NCBI RefSeq assembly: GCF_047511655.1
Contig: NC_133390.1
Location: 161,050,583 to 161,114,582, forward strand
Direction: 5' to 3'
Origin: Castor canadensis
Lineage: Eukaryota > Chordata > Mammalia > Rodentia > Castoridae
Length of the DNA stretch: 64,000 nt
This document shows positions 22,431 through 33,466 of the stretch, piece by piece; within the stretch, counting starts at the first letter, position 1; every line of letters starts with the position of its first letter. The translations under genes and the position numbers were made by a program. A model generated the notes under the pieces. That model worked only from the letters and a program-made list of their open reading frames with translations. It searched no databases and was not told where the DNA came from.

Positions 22431-24903
22431 TTCCAGATGTCACTTAGTGCCACCATTAGAAAACATACTAAGCTATAATACATTACACAGTCCAGGCTGG
22501 CATAAAGTGATTACACATGTAGGTGCAAAATAGATGAATTCTTTCTGGCTTCAGTCACCTTCACAGTCAAAGAACCTCGAGACTTGGCGTACATGTGCTA
22601 ATAGTAAGTAGTGATTTCTGGCTAGGTCATGGGTGTTGCTGTCCTCATTGAGTTGTGCTGTGGTTCTTGATCTCCAGTCTGACATAGATGCCCCTCCCAT
22701 GGTCCTACTGTCTCCTGTGCATACTTTAGCCACAGTTCCAACCAGGAGGTTGTCTGTGTTGTTTCTGGAGGTCAAGAAATGCCTTTATGTTTCTTTCTTT
22801 CTTTTTTAAACCTTGTACTCCTAGCATGGAGCTGTGCAGTTGCATAGTTAAGTATTCTGTGAGCTCAGTGAGGGTAGGTCATGTGACTCTTAAGTGATTC
22901 ACCAGAACCCAGATTTTTCTGATCATTGGTCTGCTTGCTGCTCTTTGTATTGTACCAGGTTGTGTATTTAAGATCAGCGCTATTCTGTTATTGCAGTTGG
23001 ATTGATGTCAGATATTCCCTCCAACCCTTAATAGAGTGATGTTGAGGTTCTATTAGCTTAGTAAATACTTCTGGATTGAATGAATGAATGATGATGGTTC
23101 TGGTATAGCTCACAAAATGTATTCATAGTAAGTCTGCAAAAGAGAAATGGCTTACCTTCCACTGGTTTTACAGTATCTGCCTGTGTTACCTTTGGTAAAT
23201 AAACCAAGTCAGCCCTCAGGTTTCTGATGCAGCCGCAGAATTAATCAGAGAAGATGTCAAAGTAAATCATGAACATTAAAGTATACTTTATACTTCTAAA
23301 AAAGAAATCTATACAGTCTTTGGAGGTGAGACGCATATATATTCAGGCTTTAACAAGGAATAAAGTTTGGGATGAGAGGAAGAATTGATTAAGTAGAGTT
23401 TATGACTAAGGATTTAAGTCATAAATCATGTCTATCTTACTTGTCAGCCAATCAGATTATAGATCATAGGGTAGACTGCTGGTAATTTTTATTTTTGATA
23501 TATTGATATTTCCTTTCATTGTGGATATTGATAAAAACCATGTTCTTAAGTAATTACTGTGGTCTCAGTATTTATAATTTTTAAAAGTTGAGAATAAATG
23601 GGGCTTCTATTTTATATCTGTGATGAGTTTGCTTTGGGATTTTGAGGAGTTCTTGGTACCTGTTTTTTCCTCCAGAAAAAAAGGTAGTGATTTATTTATT
23701 TTCTTTTTTATGTTTTAAGTCTTAGAAATGTGGAAAGGCAGAATATATAATTATATATCGACATCTGGAGTTTATTCTTAGCTGTTTCCTAAAATATATG
23801 ATCATGACAATTTCTTTCATTGATATAGCACTTTATAGTTTATACAGGACTCTTTTGTGAAGTGGATTATATAGTCATCACAACAACCCATTGGTGGGTA
23901 GAATTCTCTGTATCTGATTACTTTGATCTCTAATTATGAATTTTGGCTGATGGTGGTTGCAGCATTAGAGACTGTGAGCTTTCAGTTGTGCCTTAAGCAA
24001 ATTTGCAAGGGAGTCCTGATGTTAACTTTGGCAGGTTTCATGCCTGCAAATATTGATTGAGCCAGAAGTCCTACTTGTAAAATGTCACCAGTGAATGTGC
24101 AGCCAGTAAGGCAGGAGAAACTCATTATTGCAGCTCATCTGTAACTCCTGGGTCAAGCCACTCACTACCATCTGGTGAAAACGATTGTTTGAAAACTCCC
24201 TTTTATTGTGACAAGAGGTAATCAGGAGAGGTTAATAGCAGATGATTTCTGCACATTTCAGATTGGTTAGACCAATCCGTCCACAAGCTTAGGTTGTGAT
24301 TTCCAAATGTCTAATTATCTCAAGGAGTCTTAGAAAGTTTTAAAAATGATGAAATTCCAAAGTGATGGTAGGAAAGAACTTAATTATGAGCATGCTTCCC
24401 TGGTTCCCCTGTGTTGTGCACTGCACTCCTCACTTTCCCATTGAAAACATTTTTTTCTGGAAAATGAAAGGCAATGGGAAATGGAGAAGTAAATAGGACT
24501 GTTGCCTTGAAATGATCCTTTTTTTTTTTTTTCCAAGTGTGAGAGTGAGACTAGACACGTTGTTTAAGGAGAAGGATTAGGGAGAAGGAGAAGAAATTGT
24601 AAATTGAAAGTTTTCTCCTTAGTTTAATGAACTCTATAATGAATGATCCAAAAATAGCAGGAGCACAGATTAGGGAGAAGGAGAGTATCTGGTTACCAGA
24701 AGTGTTAGAAAAGTCCCAGCCTATACCTGCCAAGAGATATTTTAAAGGGTTTTTTTTTTTCAGATTTCAGAGAAATGATGATTGGGTTAGATGGAGGATT
24801 CCCGAAGGCCAGACTGATTCTGGTGCCTCAGAAGAACTGTCACAAGAAGTTGTTAAACCAGGTGTACACAAGTGTTTTCTGTAGAATGAGTATGTATCAA
24901 TCT

Positions 24904-25252
24904 TGTAGGTGGTGGTTTACAACTGTAATTCCAGCTACTTGGGAGAAGATAGAGAGGCTTGTAATTTGAGGTCACCTGGGCAAAAAGTTAGCAAGACCTA
25001 ATCTCTGAACAAATAAGCAGACCTAAATCCCAGCTATGCAGGAGGCCATTGGTGGGAGGATCTCAGTCCAAGCTGGCTAGAGGCAAAGAGCTCGACCCTA
25101 TCTGAAAAATAACTAAAGCAAAAAAAAAAAAAAAAGAAAGGAAAACAAACGAAAAAACTGGGGGCATGGCTCAAGTGGTAGAGTGCCTGCCTACCTAGCA
25201 AGCATGAGGCCTTGAGACCAAAACACCAGTACTACTAAAAACAAACAAAAAG
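24904..25252 (+). mobile_element. composite SINE (two B1-like monomers plus ID-like tail)
   Basis: TGTAATTCCAGCTACTTGGG, then AAATCCCAGCTATGCAGGAG, a 16-base A-run, then GGGGGCATGGCTCAAGTGGT ... AGCAAGCATGAGGCC and an A-rich end. The full three-part structure is visible. Confidence 0.85.
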
Positions 25253-27358
25253 TATAAACCAAATGAAAAATACTACCAAATAGATAACAATGTTTGTTAT
25301 TGTGTATTTCCTCAATTATTGGCTACCAACAAATGTGACTGGGGTTGTTGGTATAGGTCAAATGTTTTGACATTAATAAGGGATCCACGTTTTAAAACCA
25401 AACCATTAATAGAGCCCTTGCCAGTGGCAAACCTTGTTGATTTTGAATCAGATGTGTCAGACTTCCATGGGTCAAACTCTGCTCTGTTCTGTAGAAACAT
25501 CTGTCTTTATGTGCAGGTATACATGTGTACATTCTACATGAAAAGGAGTATTGTTTCCCAGCTATAGACGGAAAACTCAAGCCTGGAGAGGGTAAGTTAC
25601 TTTCTAGAACTGTTACATAGAGAGGCCAGGATTAGGAAAATCTGACTGCAAAACTCATCCTTTCTTCATTCAGGATATCACCATTGCAAGCAGATGCGAT
25701 ATCACTAACTCTGCAGTCCTGTTGATGGCTTGTAGCTGTACCTCTCTTGTCTACCATAGGGACTCGTCTGTATTCTTCTATTTTAATAGTAGCTTTGCTT
25801 ATTTATTGACTGGTGATTTCTTCAACATCCCTTTATTTTCTTTCCAAGCTATCTTGAGTTAGAATGGAGAAGGAAAAGCATTGTATTGGGAATTTGGAGA
25901 TTTATATTCTGCTCACCATAGATAAGCAGCCTACTTGCACAGGGCTCAGAATTCTCTGTTCTATAGAGAGGTAAACTAGACTATTTCTTTTTTCCACATC
26001 AAATTTCTGAGTTCTTCCTATTGTTTGATATTTAAGAAGATCCTTTTCTGAGGTTATCTGAGCTTCTTAGTGCTAGGTGATGAATTCCTGGTTTATTATA
26101 AGGTTATGGAAGGATTTCTTTTTGATGTTCTCCATTTTCTCCTGTTATTGTGAAAGCATCTTTTATGAATTGTCTCCTCCTTAGCCAGGTAACTTGGAAT
26201 GTTGAACTATATTTAGACACACACATACACGTTTATACTGTTTTATCCTGAAACAAATGTACTCTTCAGATTAATAATTGCACTGTGTTTTTATAATTTA
26301 TCATAATGATACCATTATTGCTTATTATAGAAGTTCCCTTCCTTCCCCCCCCACCCTTAAGTCTAATTGAGGTCGAGACAGACCATAAATGTGATAATAT
26401 AGATTGCATGCTCAGAGGAAATGGAGTTGGTTTCATAGTGGAGTTTTAATTTAGGATTCGTTCTGGTGATGTAGCCTCTTCCTATGGTACATTACTTTGA
26501 GCCCAATATAACTGCATGTTCCCACAGCCCCTCATTATAGCTGCAGCTTCTCACTGCTTTTTAATTAAAAAAAAAAAATAGAAAAATGAAACCTAAAGCT
26601 TAGGTTGGATATTGTCTGGATACACAGGGACTATTCTAGACAGATTACTTATTTAATTTTTTAACTCTTTCAAAGCTTTTGTGGAGATGTCTTGATTTCT
26701 ATTTCCAAAGGGATTTGTTTCCAAGGCACGCGCACACACACGCACACACAAAAAGATTATTAAAAAGTTACGGCGTCATCCTCGTTATCTTGAAGCCTGC
26801 TGTGAGCTTGAGTAGCGGGAGTCCTTTCTGTATCCCAGAGAGGCTGCCTGCCACGTGGTTGGATGATGGCAGATGCTTAGTGAGCCTTTTATTCCACTCA
26901 CCATGTTTGGGGAGTAAGGCAGAGAATGGCGAAGGTTGTAAAAATCCTTAAAGACTGATGGTCTGTACATCAGAAGTCAAGAGTTAATTTTTTTTCCTGT
27001 AGTCTGTGGGTAGTAGAAGCAGAGAAATGACTTTATTAAAAACGGTTGATTTTGTTATTCCTTTATCTTGAGGGATTCCAAATACCTTTCAGAAATCAAA
27101 GCAAATTAATCTCCAAAGGTGAGTGGTAAGAATGGCCTAAGATTCTTGGGACTGGTTGTGTGTGATGACACAAGGAGAGCTGGGCCTGAGCTGCTGACCT
27201 CTGGCAGGCTGTGAGTTTCCTATTCTCTTTCTGGATCCAGTCAGTTTGACAGTGTCCACATCCTTCCTCACTTACAGTTCTCATAGTGGTGATTATTAGG
27301 GAAATACAATCAAGGTTTTTTTCTGGGTGAGACTGTGGGGCTAACTTCATAGTTTTTA

Positions 27359-27452
27359 TTTTATTTATTTAGTGGGGCTGGGGTTTGAACTCAGGGCTTC
27401 ACACTTACAAACAGGCTCTTTACTGCTTGAGCCATATCTCCAGTCCATTTTG
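27359..27452 (-). mobile_element. ID-like SINE, left arm of an inverted pair
   Basis: GCTGGGGTTTGAACTCAGGG ... ACTGCTTGAGCCATATCTCC. Bases 27378-27406 are complementary to 27501-27529 at 28 of 29 positions. Confidence 0.87.
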
Positions 27453-27550
27453 GTATGGGGAATGGCAGAGTGGCTCACGGGGTAAGACTGCCTTCCCAGC
27501 AAGTGTGAGGCCCTGAGTTCAAACCCCAGTGCTAACAAAAAAGAAAAGAA
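27453..27550 (+). mobile_element. ID-like SINE, right arm of an inverted pair
   Basis: GAATGGCAGAGTGGCTCACG ... CAGCAAGTGTGAGGCCCTGA ... AACCCCAGTGC and an A-rich end. It lies head to head with the copy at 27359-27452. Confidence 0.87.
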
Positions 27551-27558
27551 TACAGCCA

Positions 27559-27690
27559 TTTTGGTCTGGTTATTTTGGAGATGGGGGGGTCTCACACACT
27601 TCTTGCCTGGGCTGGCTCGAACAGCTGTCTGCCTAATCTCAGCCTTGCAAGTAGCTAGGATTATAGGCATGAGACACAGACATCTGGCTG
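27559..27690 (-). mobile_element. B1-like SINE monomer
   Basis: TTTGGAGATGGGGGGGTCTC, TTGCCTGGGCTGGCTCGAAC and AGTAGCTAGGATTATAGGCA show a reverse monomer. Confidence 0.75.
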
Positions 27691-27816
27691 AACTTCATGA
27701 TTTTTAGTGTAAACCTCTCACAGGACTGCAGCTTCCTGAGTCTCTGTTTTATTCATTGTAGCTGGAAGGATGGTTCCAGTTTGACTTTACTGGGGAGCAG
27801 AAAATCTCTAACCTGT

Positions 27817-28111
27817 GCTGTTTTAGTCCCATACCCACTAACCACAAGTGGCTGTTGAGCACATGAAATGGAGATGGTTTGTATTGAGAGAGATCATTAA
27901 ATAAAACCAGCTGCGAAATATTTAGGGTGAAAGAAAGGTAAATTAGCAATTGTTTATATTTGACTACACATTGAAGTGATATTATTTTAGATATAATAAA
28001 ATATATTATTAAAATTAATTTTACATATTTCTTCTCACTTTTCTAAATGTGGCTACTAGAAAATGTCAAACTGCATCTGTGGCTTGTGTTATTTTCAATT
28101 GGACCCTCTGT
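27817..28111 (-). mobile_element. hAT-Charlie-type nonautonomous DNA transposon
   Basis: It has the same element order as 3018-3315 and 4484-4786: CACTAACCACAAGTGGCTGT, TTTAGATATAATAAAATAT, ATGTGGCTACTAGAAAATG and a terminal TTCAATTGGACCC. Confidence 0.6.
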
Positions 28112-28734
28112 CCTAGACTGTTGAACTCTGGGAGCAAGGTAGTGTTTATCTTGCACACACATAGTTGGTACTTAAAGAATATTTTTCAAAGAAATTAATC
28201 TGAGCCTTTATTACTCAGAGTGATAAAATCTCAGGAATGAGTAGAAGCTTCTCTAATAGGAAAGCTAGTTTTTAAAAAGAAGCAGTTGAAAGTTGAGGAG
28301 TAAAGATCAGAAGTTCTTAAGATTTTTGCTGGAGGCGAGAAAAATGCTGAAATAAAATCTATGAGGGCCTTTGCTTTGCTTTGCTTACATACCTTGGGAG
28401 AGGGGCCGTGCTGCTGGAGGGGCCATGTAAGTATCCTGTGGGGTCCTCCTCTGCTCTGCCAGAGTCGTCCTGAGATGAGCTAGAGCTGAATGCTACGTTT
28501 CAGGGCGAGGAGGGCTGGAGAAACAGCTGGCAGACCTAATGGCCCCTCTTTGGGATGTTGTGTGTAGACACTCTGAAAAGTTAGTTATAAAAGCTATTGT
28601 CTCAAGAATCCACACGGGCCCTGCCTAGGCCTGGTACCCATTTAGACAGGACCCATCTGGAAGCCTGGGACTGCTACTGGGCCAGCAGACTAGGTGACCA
28701 TACCTCAAGTCTTAGAGTTCTTTTTCTTTTCTTT

Positions 28735-28864
28735 TATTTATTTCTTTAAAATAAATAAAATTTTTATTTCTTTAAAATTTTTATTTATTTCTTTAAAATT
28801 TTATTTATTTCTTAAAAATAAATAAAATTTTTATAAATAAATAAAATTTTTATTTATTTTTATT
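28735..28864. repeat. AT-rich block of repeated and inverted ATTTATTT units
   Basis: About 130 bases consist of TTTATTTATTTCTTTAAAAT and its partial reverse complement AAATAAATAAAATTTTT, each several times. The units are tandem and self-complementary. It precedes a reverse SINE and probably grew from that SINE's A-rich tail. Confidence 0.85.
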
Positions 28865-28942
28865 TTTTGTGATGCTGGGGATTGAACTCAGCCTGTGCAT
28901 GGGAGGCATGCACTCTAGCACTGAACTATACCACTAACCTGA
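28865..28942 (-). mobile_element. ID-like SINE
   Basis: GATGCTGGGGATTGAACTCA ... AGCACTGAACTATACCACTA, a shorter ID variant in which the GAACTATACCAC part replaces the usual CACTTGAGCC. Confidence 0.75.
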
Positions 28943-30319
28943 ATTTTGTAATGAATTATTTGTTGAATAAATGACTTAACAAATATTGTTTTAACTGAAG
29001 TAATAAGGTCTTATATTTATGGGAATATGGAAGTGCCTGAAATCTGTGTTAGGCAGGCTCCTACAATCATGGTAGATAAGCAAACTCTCCGGAGGTCATG
29101 GTCAGCTTGAAGAAGGGACCAGGTTGTTTTTATTCAAAGATATAAGTCATCCTGTCTCTCTGCTTATAAGACATAACTGTTAACTACCTCTGGTCCCCAG
29201 AGATGTGGTGGAATTGAGAGCTCTGCAGGAGAAAAGTGCTATTTCAGTGGAACTCATTAGAGGTAAGAACGAAACTCCTCCCCTGACCTCTGCAATGTTA
29301 GTTTTAAAGTAGTGGATTAGATGATCAGTTCCAAAGAGACTTCACCATTGTTATTTCTGCATTGAATTTCTCCACTATGGCAGTATTTAGCTTCTTCCTG
29401 TTAATTGTGGTCCACTGCCTTTTCTCTCTGTCTTTGGAGTAAACAATCCAGAGTCTTCTCTCTATGGAGCTCTGGAGCTTGTGCCTTGACTTGGCTGCTG
29501 CCTGCTGCAGGCTCTCGCTAATCAGAATCACAGCAGGGCTTGTTTTATGAGCCTGAAAGAACTCTTATTCCCAGAGGGCTGAAGTTCCTTACCTGCAGGG
29601 GAGCCACAGATTTCTAGTTTGAAGCCTGTCTGTCCTCTAGGATGCAGCTACCTTCACTTCCCCTTCTCACATCAAAACCACCACCTCCTGTTCTTAATGT
29701 CTATACTTCCTGGCATGTTAGTTCTTTTTCTTCTTCCTTTCTCTGTTTTGAGGGTAGAGTAGTGATGATAGTAGTAGATCTTTGCACATAAGGAAATAGT
29801 GTGTTCATTCGAGATTCTCTCCCACGGACACTCAGAAAAGAGGGAAGAATAGTGGGCAGGGCTCTGCAAATGGTATTGTCTAATGTGAGTTTTCTGACCT
29901 ATGTCATATGCTCAGGCTTATTGAAGCACCTATGGCTGGTATGTAGAGCCAGCAGGATGCTGTTGAGAGGGAATGACTTTCCACCCCGGCATAGTGCAGT
30001 TCAGTGACAGTCACAAGGTGAGATATGTGACATCCGTAATAGAAATGTGCCTGTTACTACCAAACACCTTAGCAGGCTGGCAGTGAATGTGGCATCTTCT
30101 TCTGTTTGGTAGTAACGTACCACATCACACTGTACACTGCTGGTAGGCATAGTTGTCATATCAGACAAAGTAAAGCTCGTGGAGGAACCATATACAAATG
30201 TTTTGTTGAAGAATTCAGAATCACATGGATTTCCTCATAGAGATAATTTTGCATATTTGTTTATTACCCTTTATGGTTTATTGTTCTTTTACTTTAAAAG
30301 CAGCCATTTGAAGTTCACA

Positions 30320-30440
30320 GGGAAATGGATTATAATCCCCACTTCCAGTTAAGAAAACTAAGGCTTAGAGAGGTAGACAATGTGACCAAAGTCACACCGG
30401 CAGCAAGCAGATCTGGATGGTGATATTGGGCCCTTTGGTG
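30320..30440 (-). mobile_element. MIR SINE
   Basis: TATAATCCCCACTTCCAGTT, AAGAAAACTAAGGCTTAGAG and CAAAGTCACACCGGCAGC follow reverse MIR. Confidence 0.75.
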
Positions 30441-30654
30441 TCTGCTTGCAGTGCATTCTCCTCAGCTCTGAAGCCCATTCAGTAGTGCCCTGTTTCATTC
30501 TCATTTATGGGAAACATGACAGTAAGAACTCCTCCACGGGTTGCATTGTAAAAGACAAAATGATTCCTCTCAGAGCATGGTGGAGTGAGCTTCGGACAAG
30601 GAGTCAGGAAGTGCCAGCTCTGTCTTCCAAATGCTAATGGATTTGTGACATTGT

Positions 30655-31535
30655 GGGTTTTTAATTTTTAAATTTAAGAATATTTTATTTGATAAATAAT
30701 AGCTATATATGGGGTACAATGTGATGTTTTGATGATTAAATCAGTCTCATTAGCAAGCCCGCCACCTTATATACTTTATCTTTGTGGAGAAACATTTAAA
30801 ATCTATTTTTTTTTGCAATTTTGAAATACACAGCATTTTATTATTTGTTTTAGTCACCATTCTGTGCAGGAGACCACTAAAATTAATTCCTTCTAACTGA
30901 AACTTTGTAGCCTTTCATCACTTCTCCCTCTACCCCCAGCCCCCAACTTTTGATAACTACCCTTCTTCTGTTTGCTACTGAGTTCAATTTATTTAGATCC
31001 CACATACAAGTGAGATTGTGTGGTATTTGCTTTTCTGTGCCTGGCTTATTTGATTTAGCATAATGGTCCTCCAGGTTGATCTATGTTGTTACAAATGACA
31101 GAATTTCTTTCTTATGGCTGAATAGTATTCCATTGTGTATATATGCCACATTTTCTTTTATCTGTTCATCTAAGGACACTTAGGTTGCTCCTGTGTCTTA
31201 ACTATTCTACATAATGCTAAAGTGAAATGTACTTATTTCACTTCCTTTGGATATATACCTAGAAGTGGGATTGCTGAATCATACGGCCATTTTATTTTCA
31301 GTTTTCTGAGAAACTTCTATGTTGTTTTCTGTAATGGTCATATTAATATTCATTCCCACCAGCAGCACACAAGGGTTTCCTTTTCTCCACATGGTTTTTC
31401 CTGTAGCTGATGGAACAGATGTGAGGTGGTAGCTTATTATGGTTTTCATGTGTATTTTCCTGATTGGTGATGATGAACATTTTTTGTGTGTCTGTTGTTC
31501 ATTCCTATGTTTTCTTTTGAGAAGTGTTTGTAGAC
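30655..31535 (-). mobile_element. old L1 LINE, 3' part
   Basis: It contains antisense L1 phrases ATGGCTGAATAGTATTCCAT, TGTGTATATATGCCACATTT, GGATATATACCTAGAAGTGG, ATTCATTCCCACCAGCAGC and TTTTGAGAAGTGTTTGTAG. It is more diverged than a young L1 and truncated. Confidence 0.85.
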
Positions 31536-31629
31536 AGACACTATCTGATCCTAAGCCGGTCCTTTGCCTGGCCACTGACCTTCTATTCTTCTGTAAAATA
31601 GAATTTGAAGTACAGTAGGCGTTTGGCTT

Positions 31630-31735
31630 CTTTTTGTTTGTTTTGGTTTTGTTTTTGGTGGTATTGCGGTTTGAACTCAGGGCCTTGCACTTGCTAGGCA
31701 TGAGCTCTAGCACTTGAGCTACTCTGCCAGCCCTT
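31630..31735 (-). mobile_element. ID-like SINE
   Basis: GGTGGTATTGCGGTTTGAAC, GCCTTGCACTTGCTAGGCAT and CACTTGAGCTACTCTGCCAG, with a T-rich (complementary A-rich) tail at the left. The 144-residue minus frame at 31279-31713 spans this SINE and the L1, so it is not a gene. Confidence 0.87.
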
Positions 31736-32180
31736 TACATTAGGCTTTTGGACCATACATATGTACTAATTTGTTTTTGAACTGCTTCTGAGTGACTATA
31801 AATAAGACTTTTGACTTAAAATCACGTGGCTTAGCATCCCTTAGTGTGAATGTTGGGGGTTGTATCTTGGGCCGTGAGCATCCCTATTCTAGGGTAGCTT
31901 TGTTCCTTGCAATTTCTATAAACACAGGAACTTTGTGAAGTGCTGGAACTGCATATGAAAACATTCTGTTAAAAGCCACTGTTTGTGGTGTGTTTACAGA
32001 GGAATCGCTAAGGGTCTGCAGAATGACCACTTAGAGCTTTACTTTATTCTGTGGGAGAGATTGTATGCCATGGCACTTTGCTACGAGGAAATCGTGGGAC
32101 ACTTTTAGAATATTTGCTGTTTATGCCTATCTGTTTCCTTCTGGTGCTAACATCCTGTGTTACTTTTCTCTTTTTCTCAG

Positions 32181-32366
32181 CCCAACAGGGGCACAAAACG
32201 TCCCCGGGATGATGAGGAGGAGGAGTTGAAAACACGCCGGAAACAAGCAGGTCCTCGAGAACGTGGCCGCTATCGGGAGGAGGAAGCAACTGTTGAAGAA
32301 GGAGACGATGACAAAAAAAGGCTGCTCCAGGTTATTGACAGAGAGGGCGAGGAGGAAGAGGAGGAG
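32181..32366 (+). CDS. CTNNBL1: CTNNBL1 exon 2 (codons 11-72): NLS and acidic linker
   Basis: This exon has 186 bases, 62 codons, phase 0 at both ends. It encodes a low-complexity, charged region. KRPR at residues 16-19 and KTRRKQ at 27-32 form a bipartite basic nuclear localisation signal separated by an acidic DDEEEE run. A second acidic/basic stretch follows (RERGRYREEE, then GDDDKK) and the exon ends in a glutamate run. In the family this segment directs nuclear import and is flexible rather than part of the armadillo fold. Compared with the human protein as I remember it, the segment around TVEEGDDD is one residue shorter. The donor is GTAATG, somewhat weak. The purine-rich coding sequence could act as a splicing enhancer (inference). 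Confidence 0.96.
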
Positions 32367-32429
32367 GTAATGTGTGAGAGCTGGGCAGGAGCCCAGGCGG
32401 CTGGCCCTGATGCACCATCTGTAGAGTAA

Positions 32430-32590
32430 ATGTGGGCCAAATAACTGAATACTCCCAGCTTCCCAGCTTGGTCTGTGAGATGGGGCTGAGAATTGTTACT
32501 TTCTAGTGTTGATATGAAGGTTAAGTGGGATAATAGAGTTTGGAAAGCATTTTGCAGTGTGTAAAGAACATCACAGATAGTTTTAAAAAA
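32430..32590 (+). mobile_element. MIR SINE
   Basis: TGAGATGGGGCTGAGAATTG, GAAGGTTAAGTGGGATAATA and GGAAAGCATTTTGCAGTGTG follow the 3' half of MIR. Confidence 0.65.
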
Positions 32591-32888
32591 TTATTCCGAA
32601 TTATATGCAAAATCGAGGCCCTGTGGGAACAGAGGAAGGGCATTGGTGCTGACTGGACAGGGTCAGAGAAGCCTTCCTGCACTAACTTCTCTGAGAAGAT
32701 GTAGAATACACTTGAGTTTTTAAATATATTTGAGAGTCTTTGAAAGAGGATTCAAATTCTGTCAATCAGACTAAAGGTAGAAGGTCTTTTGGGCAGAAGA
32801 CATGGCCTTGGCCAAGCAGTAAACATGGTGAAGTTCAAGGGGTACTATGAGATTAGGTATTCAGGTGTGGTGGAAAAAAGACCAGTGT

Positions 32889-33027
32889 AGAGCTAGGCAT
32901 GATTGTGTGTGCCTGTAGTCTCAGCTTTCTGGAGGCCGAGGCAAGTCGATTGCTTGTGCCCAGGAGTTTGAGACCAGCCTGGGCTACATAGTGAGATCCC
33001 CATCTCCGGAGCAAGCAAACACCACAA
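32889..33027 (+). mobile_element. B1-like SINE monomer
   Basis: AGCTAGGCATGATTGTGTGT, GCCCAGGAGTTTGAGACCAG and CCTGGGCTACATAGTGAGAT show a 7SL-derived monomer. Confidence 0.88.
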
Positions 33028-33069
33028 TAGTTTAGGGAAGGATGCCTCAGGGCATCGGGTGCCTGTGCA

Positions 33070-33466
33070 TTCACTCCTTCCTCTGGACCTTTTAATTTTT
33101 GAGCCCTCTCTCAGAATGTTCTTCTCGTAGGCTTTGCATGGGCTTTGCATGGCTCGTTTCTCCCATTCAGGTTTCAGGTCAGGTGTTTCCTCCCTCCAAG
33201 AACTCTGTACTCGTCTCTGAGGTAGCCCTGCAAGCCCTTCTCATGTTCTCTTATCACTTTATTCTGTATTTTTCACAGCATGTGTCATGATTTGAATTTC
33301 CTATTTGTTTATTTTACTCATTTGTTTTCATCTCCTCAGCCTCCCATGAAAACAGGGACTGACTCTGTTTTATTCACAGCTATGTCTCTGGCACTCAGAG
33401 TAATACCTAGCTTTTGATAGGCCCTGAATAAATATTTATTGAATCTATAAATGAATGAAGCTGAGA
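33070..33466 (+). mobile_element. L2 LINE 3' end
   Basis: TTCAGGTCAGGTGTTTCCTC, AACAGGGACTGACTCTGTTT, TCTGGCACTCAGAGTAATAC and GCCCTGAATAAATATTTATTG followed by AATGAATGAA, which is the classical L2 3' terminus. Confidence 0.85.

Larger units (their letters stand above)
2237..32180 (+). other. CTNNBL1: CTNNBL1 intron 1 (29,944 bases)
   Basis: Donor GTAAGT at 2237 and acceptor TTTTTCTCAG ending at 32180. The intron begins in the CpG island and is then mostly repeats: three hAT-type DNA transposon copies, many MIR and L2 fragments, L1 pieces (about 7875-8140, 9490-9860, 21560-22430, 30655-31535), composite SINEs and microsatellites. Stretches in which I recognise nothing are about 8560-9490, 9860-10400, 12130-12860, 12980-14250, 14790-16540, 17190-18170, 18400-19710, 21330-21560, 23100-24900, 25260-27350 and 28120-28730. 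They contain only short non-conserved-looking open frames. Confidence 0.93.

Noticed and set aside
31279-31713. 144-codon - frame
   Set aside because: It spans the edge of an old L1 and an ID-like SINE, so it is a repeat-derived chance frame.
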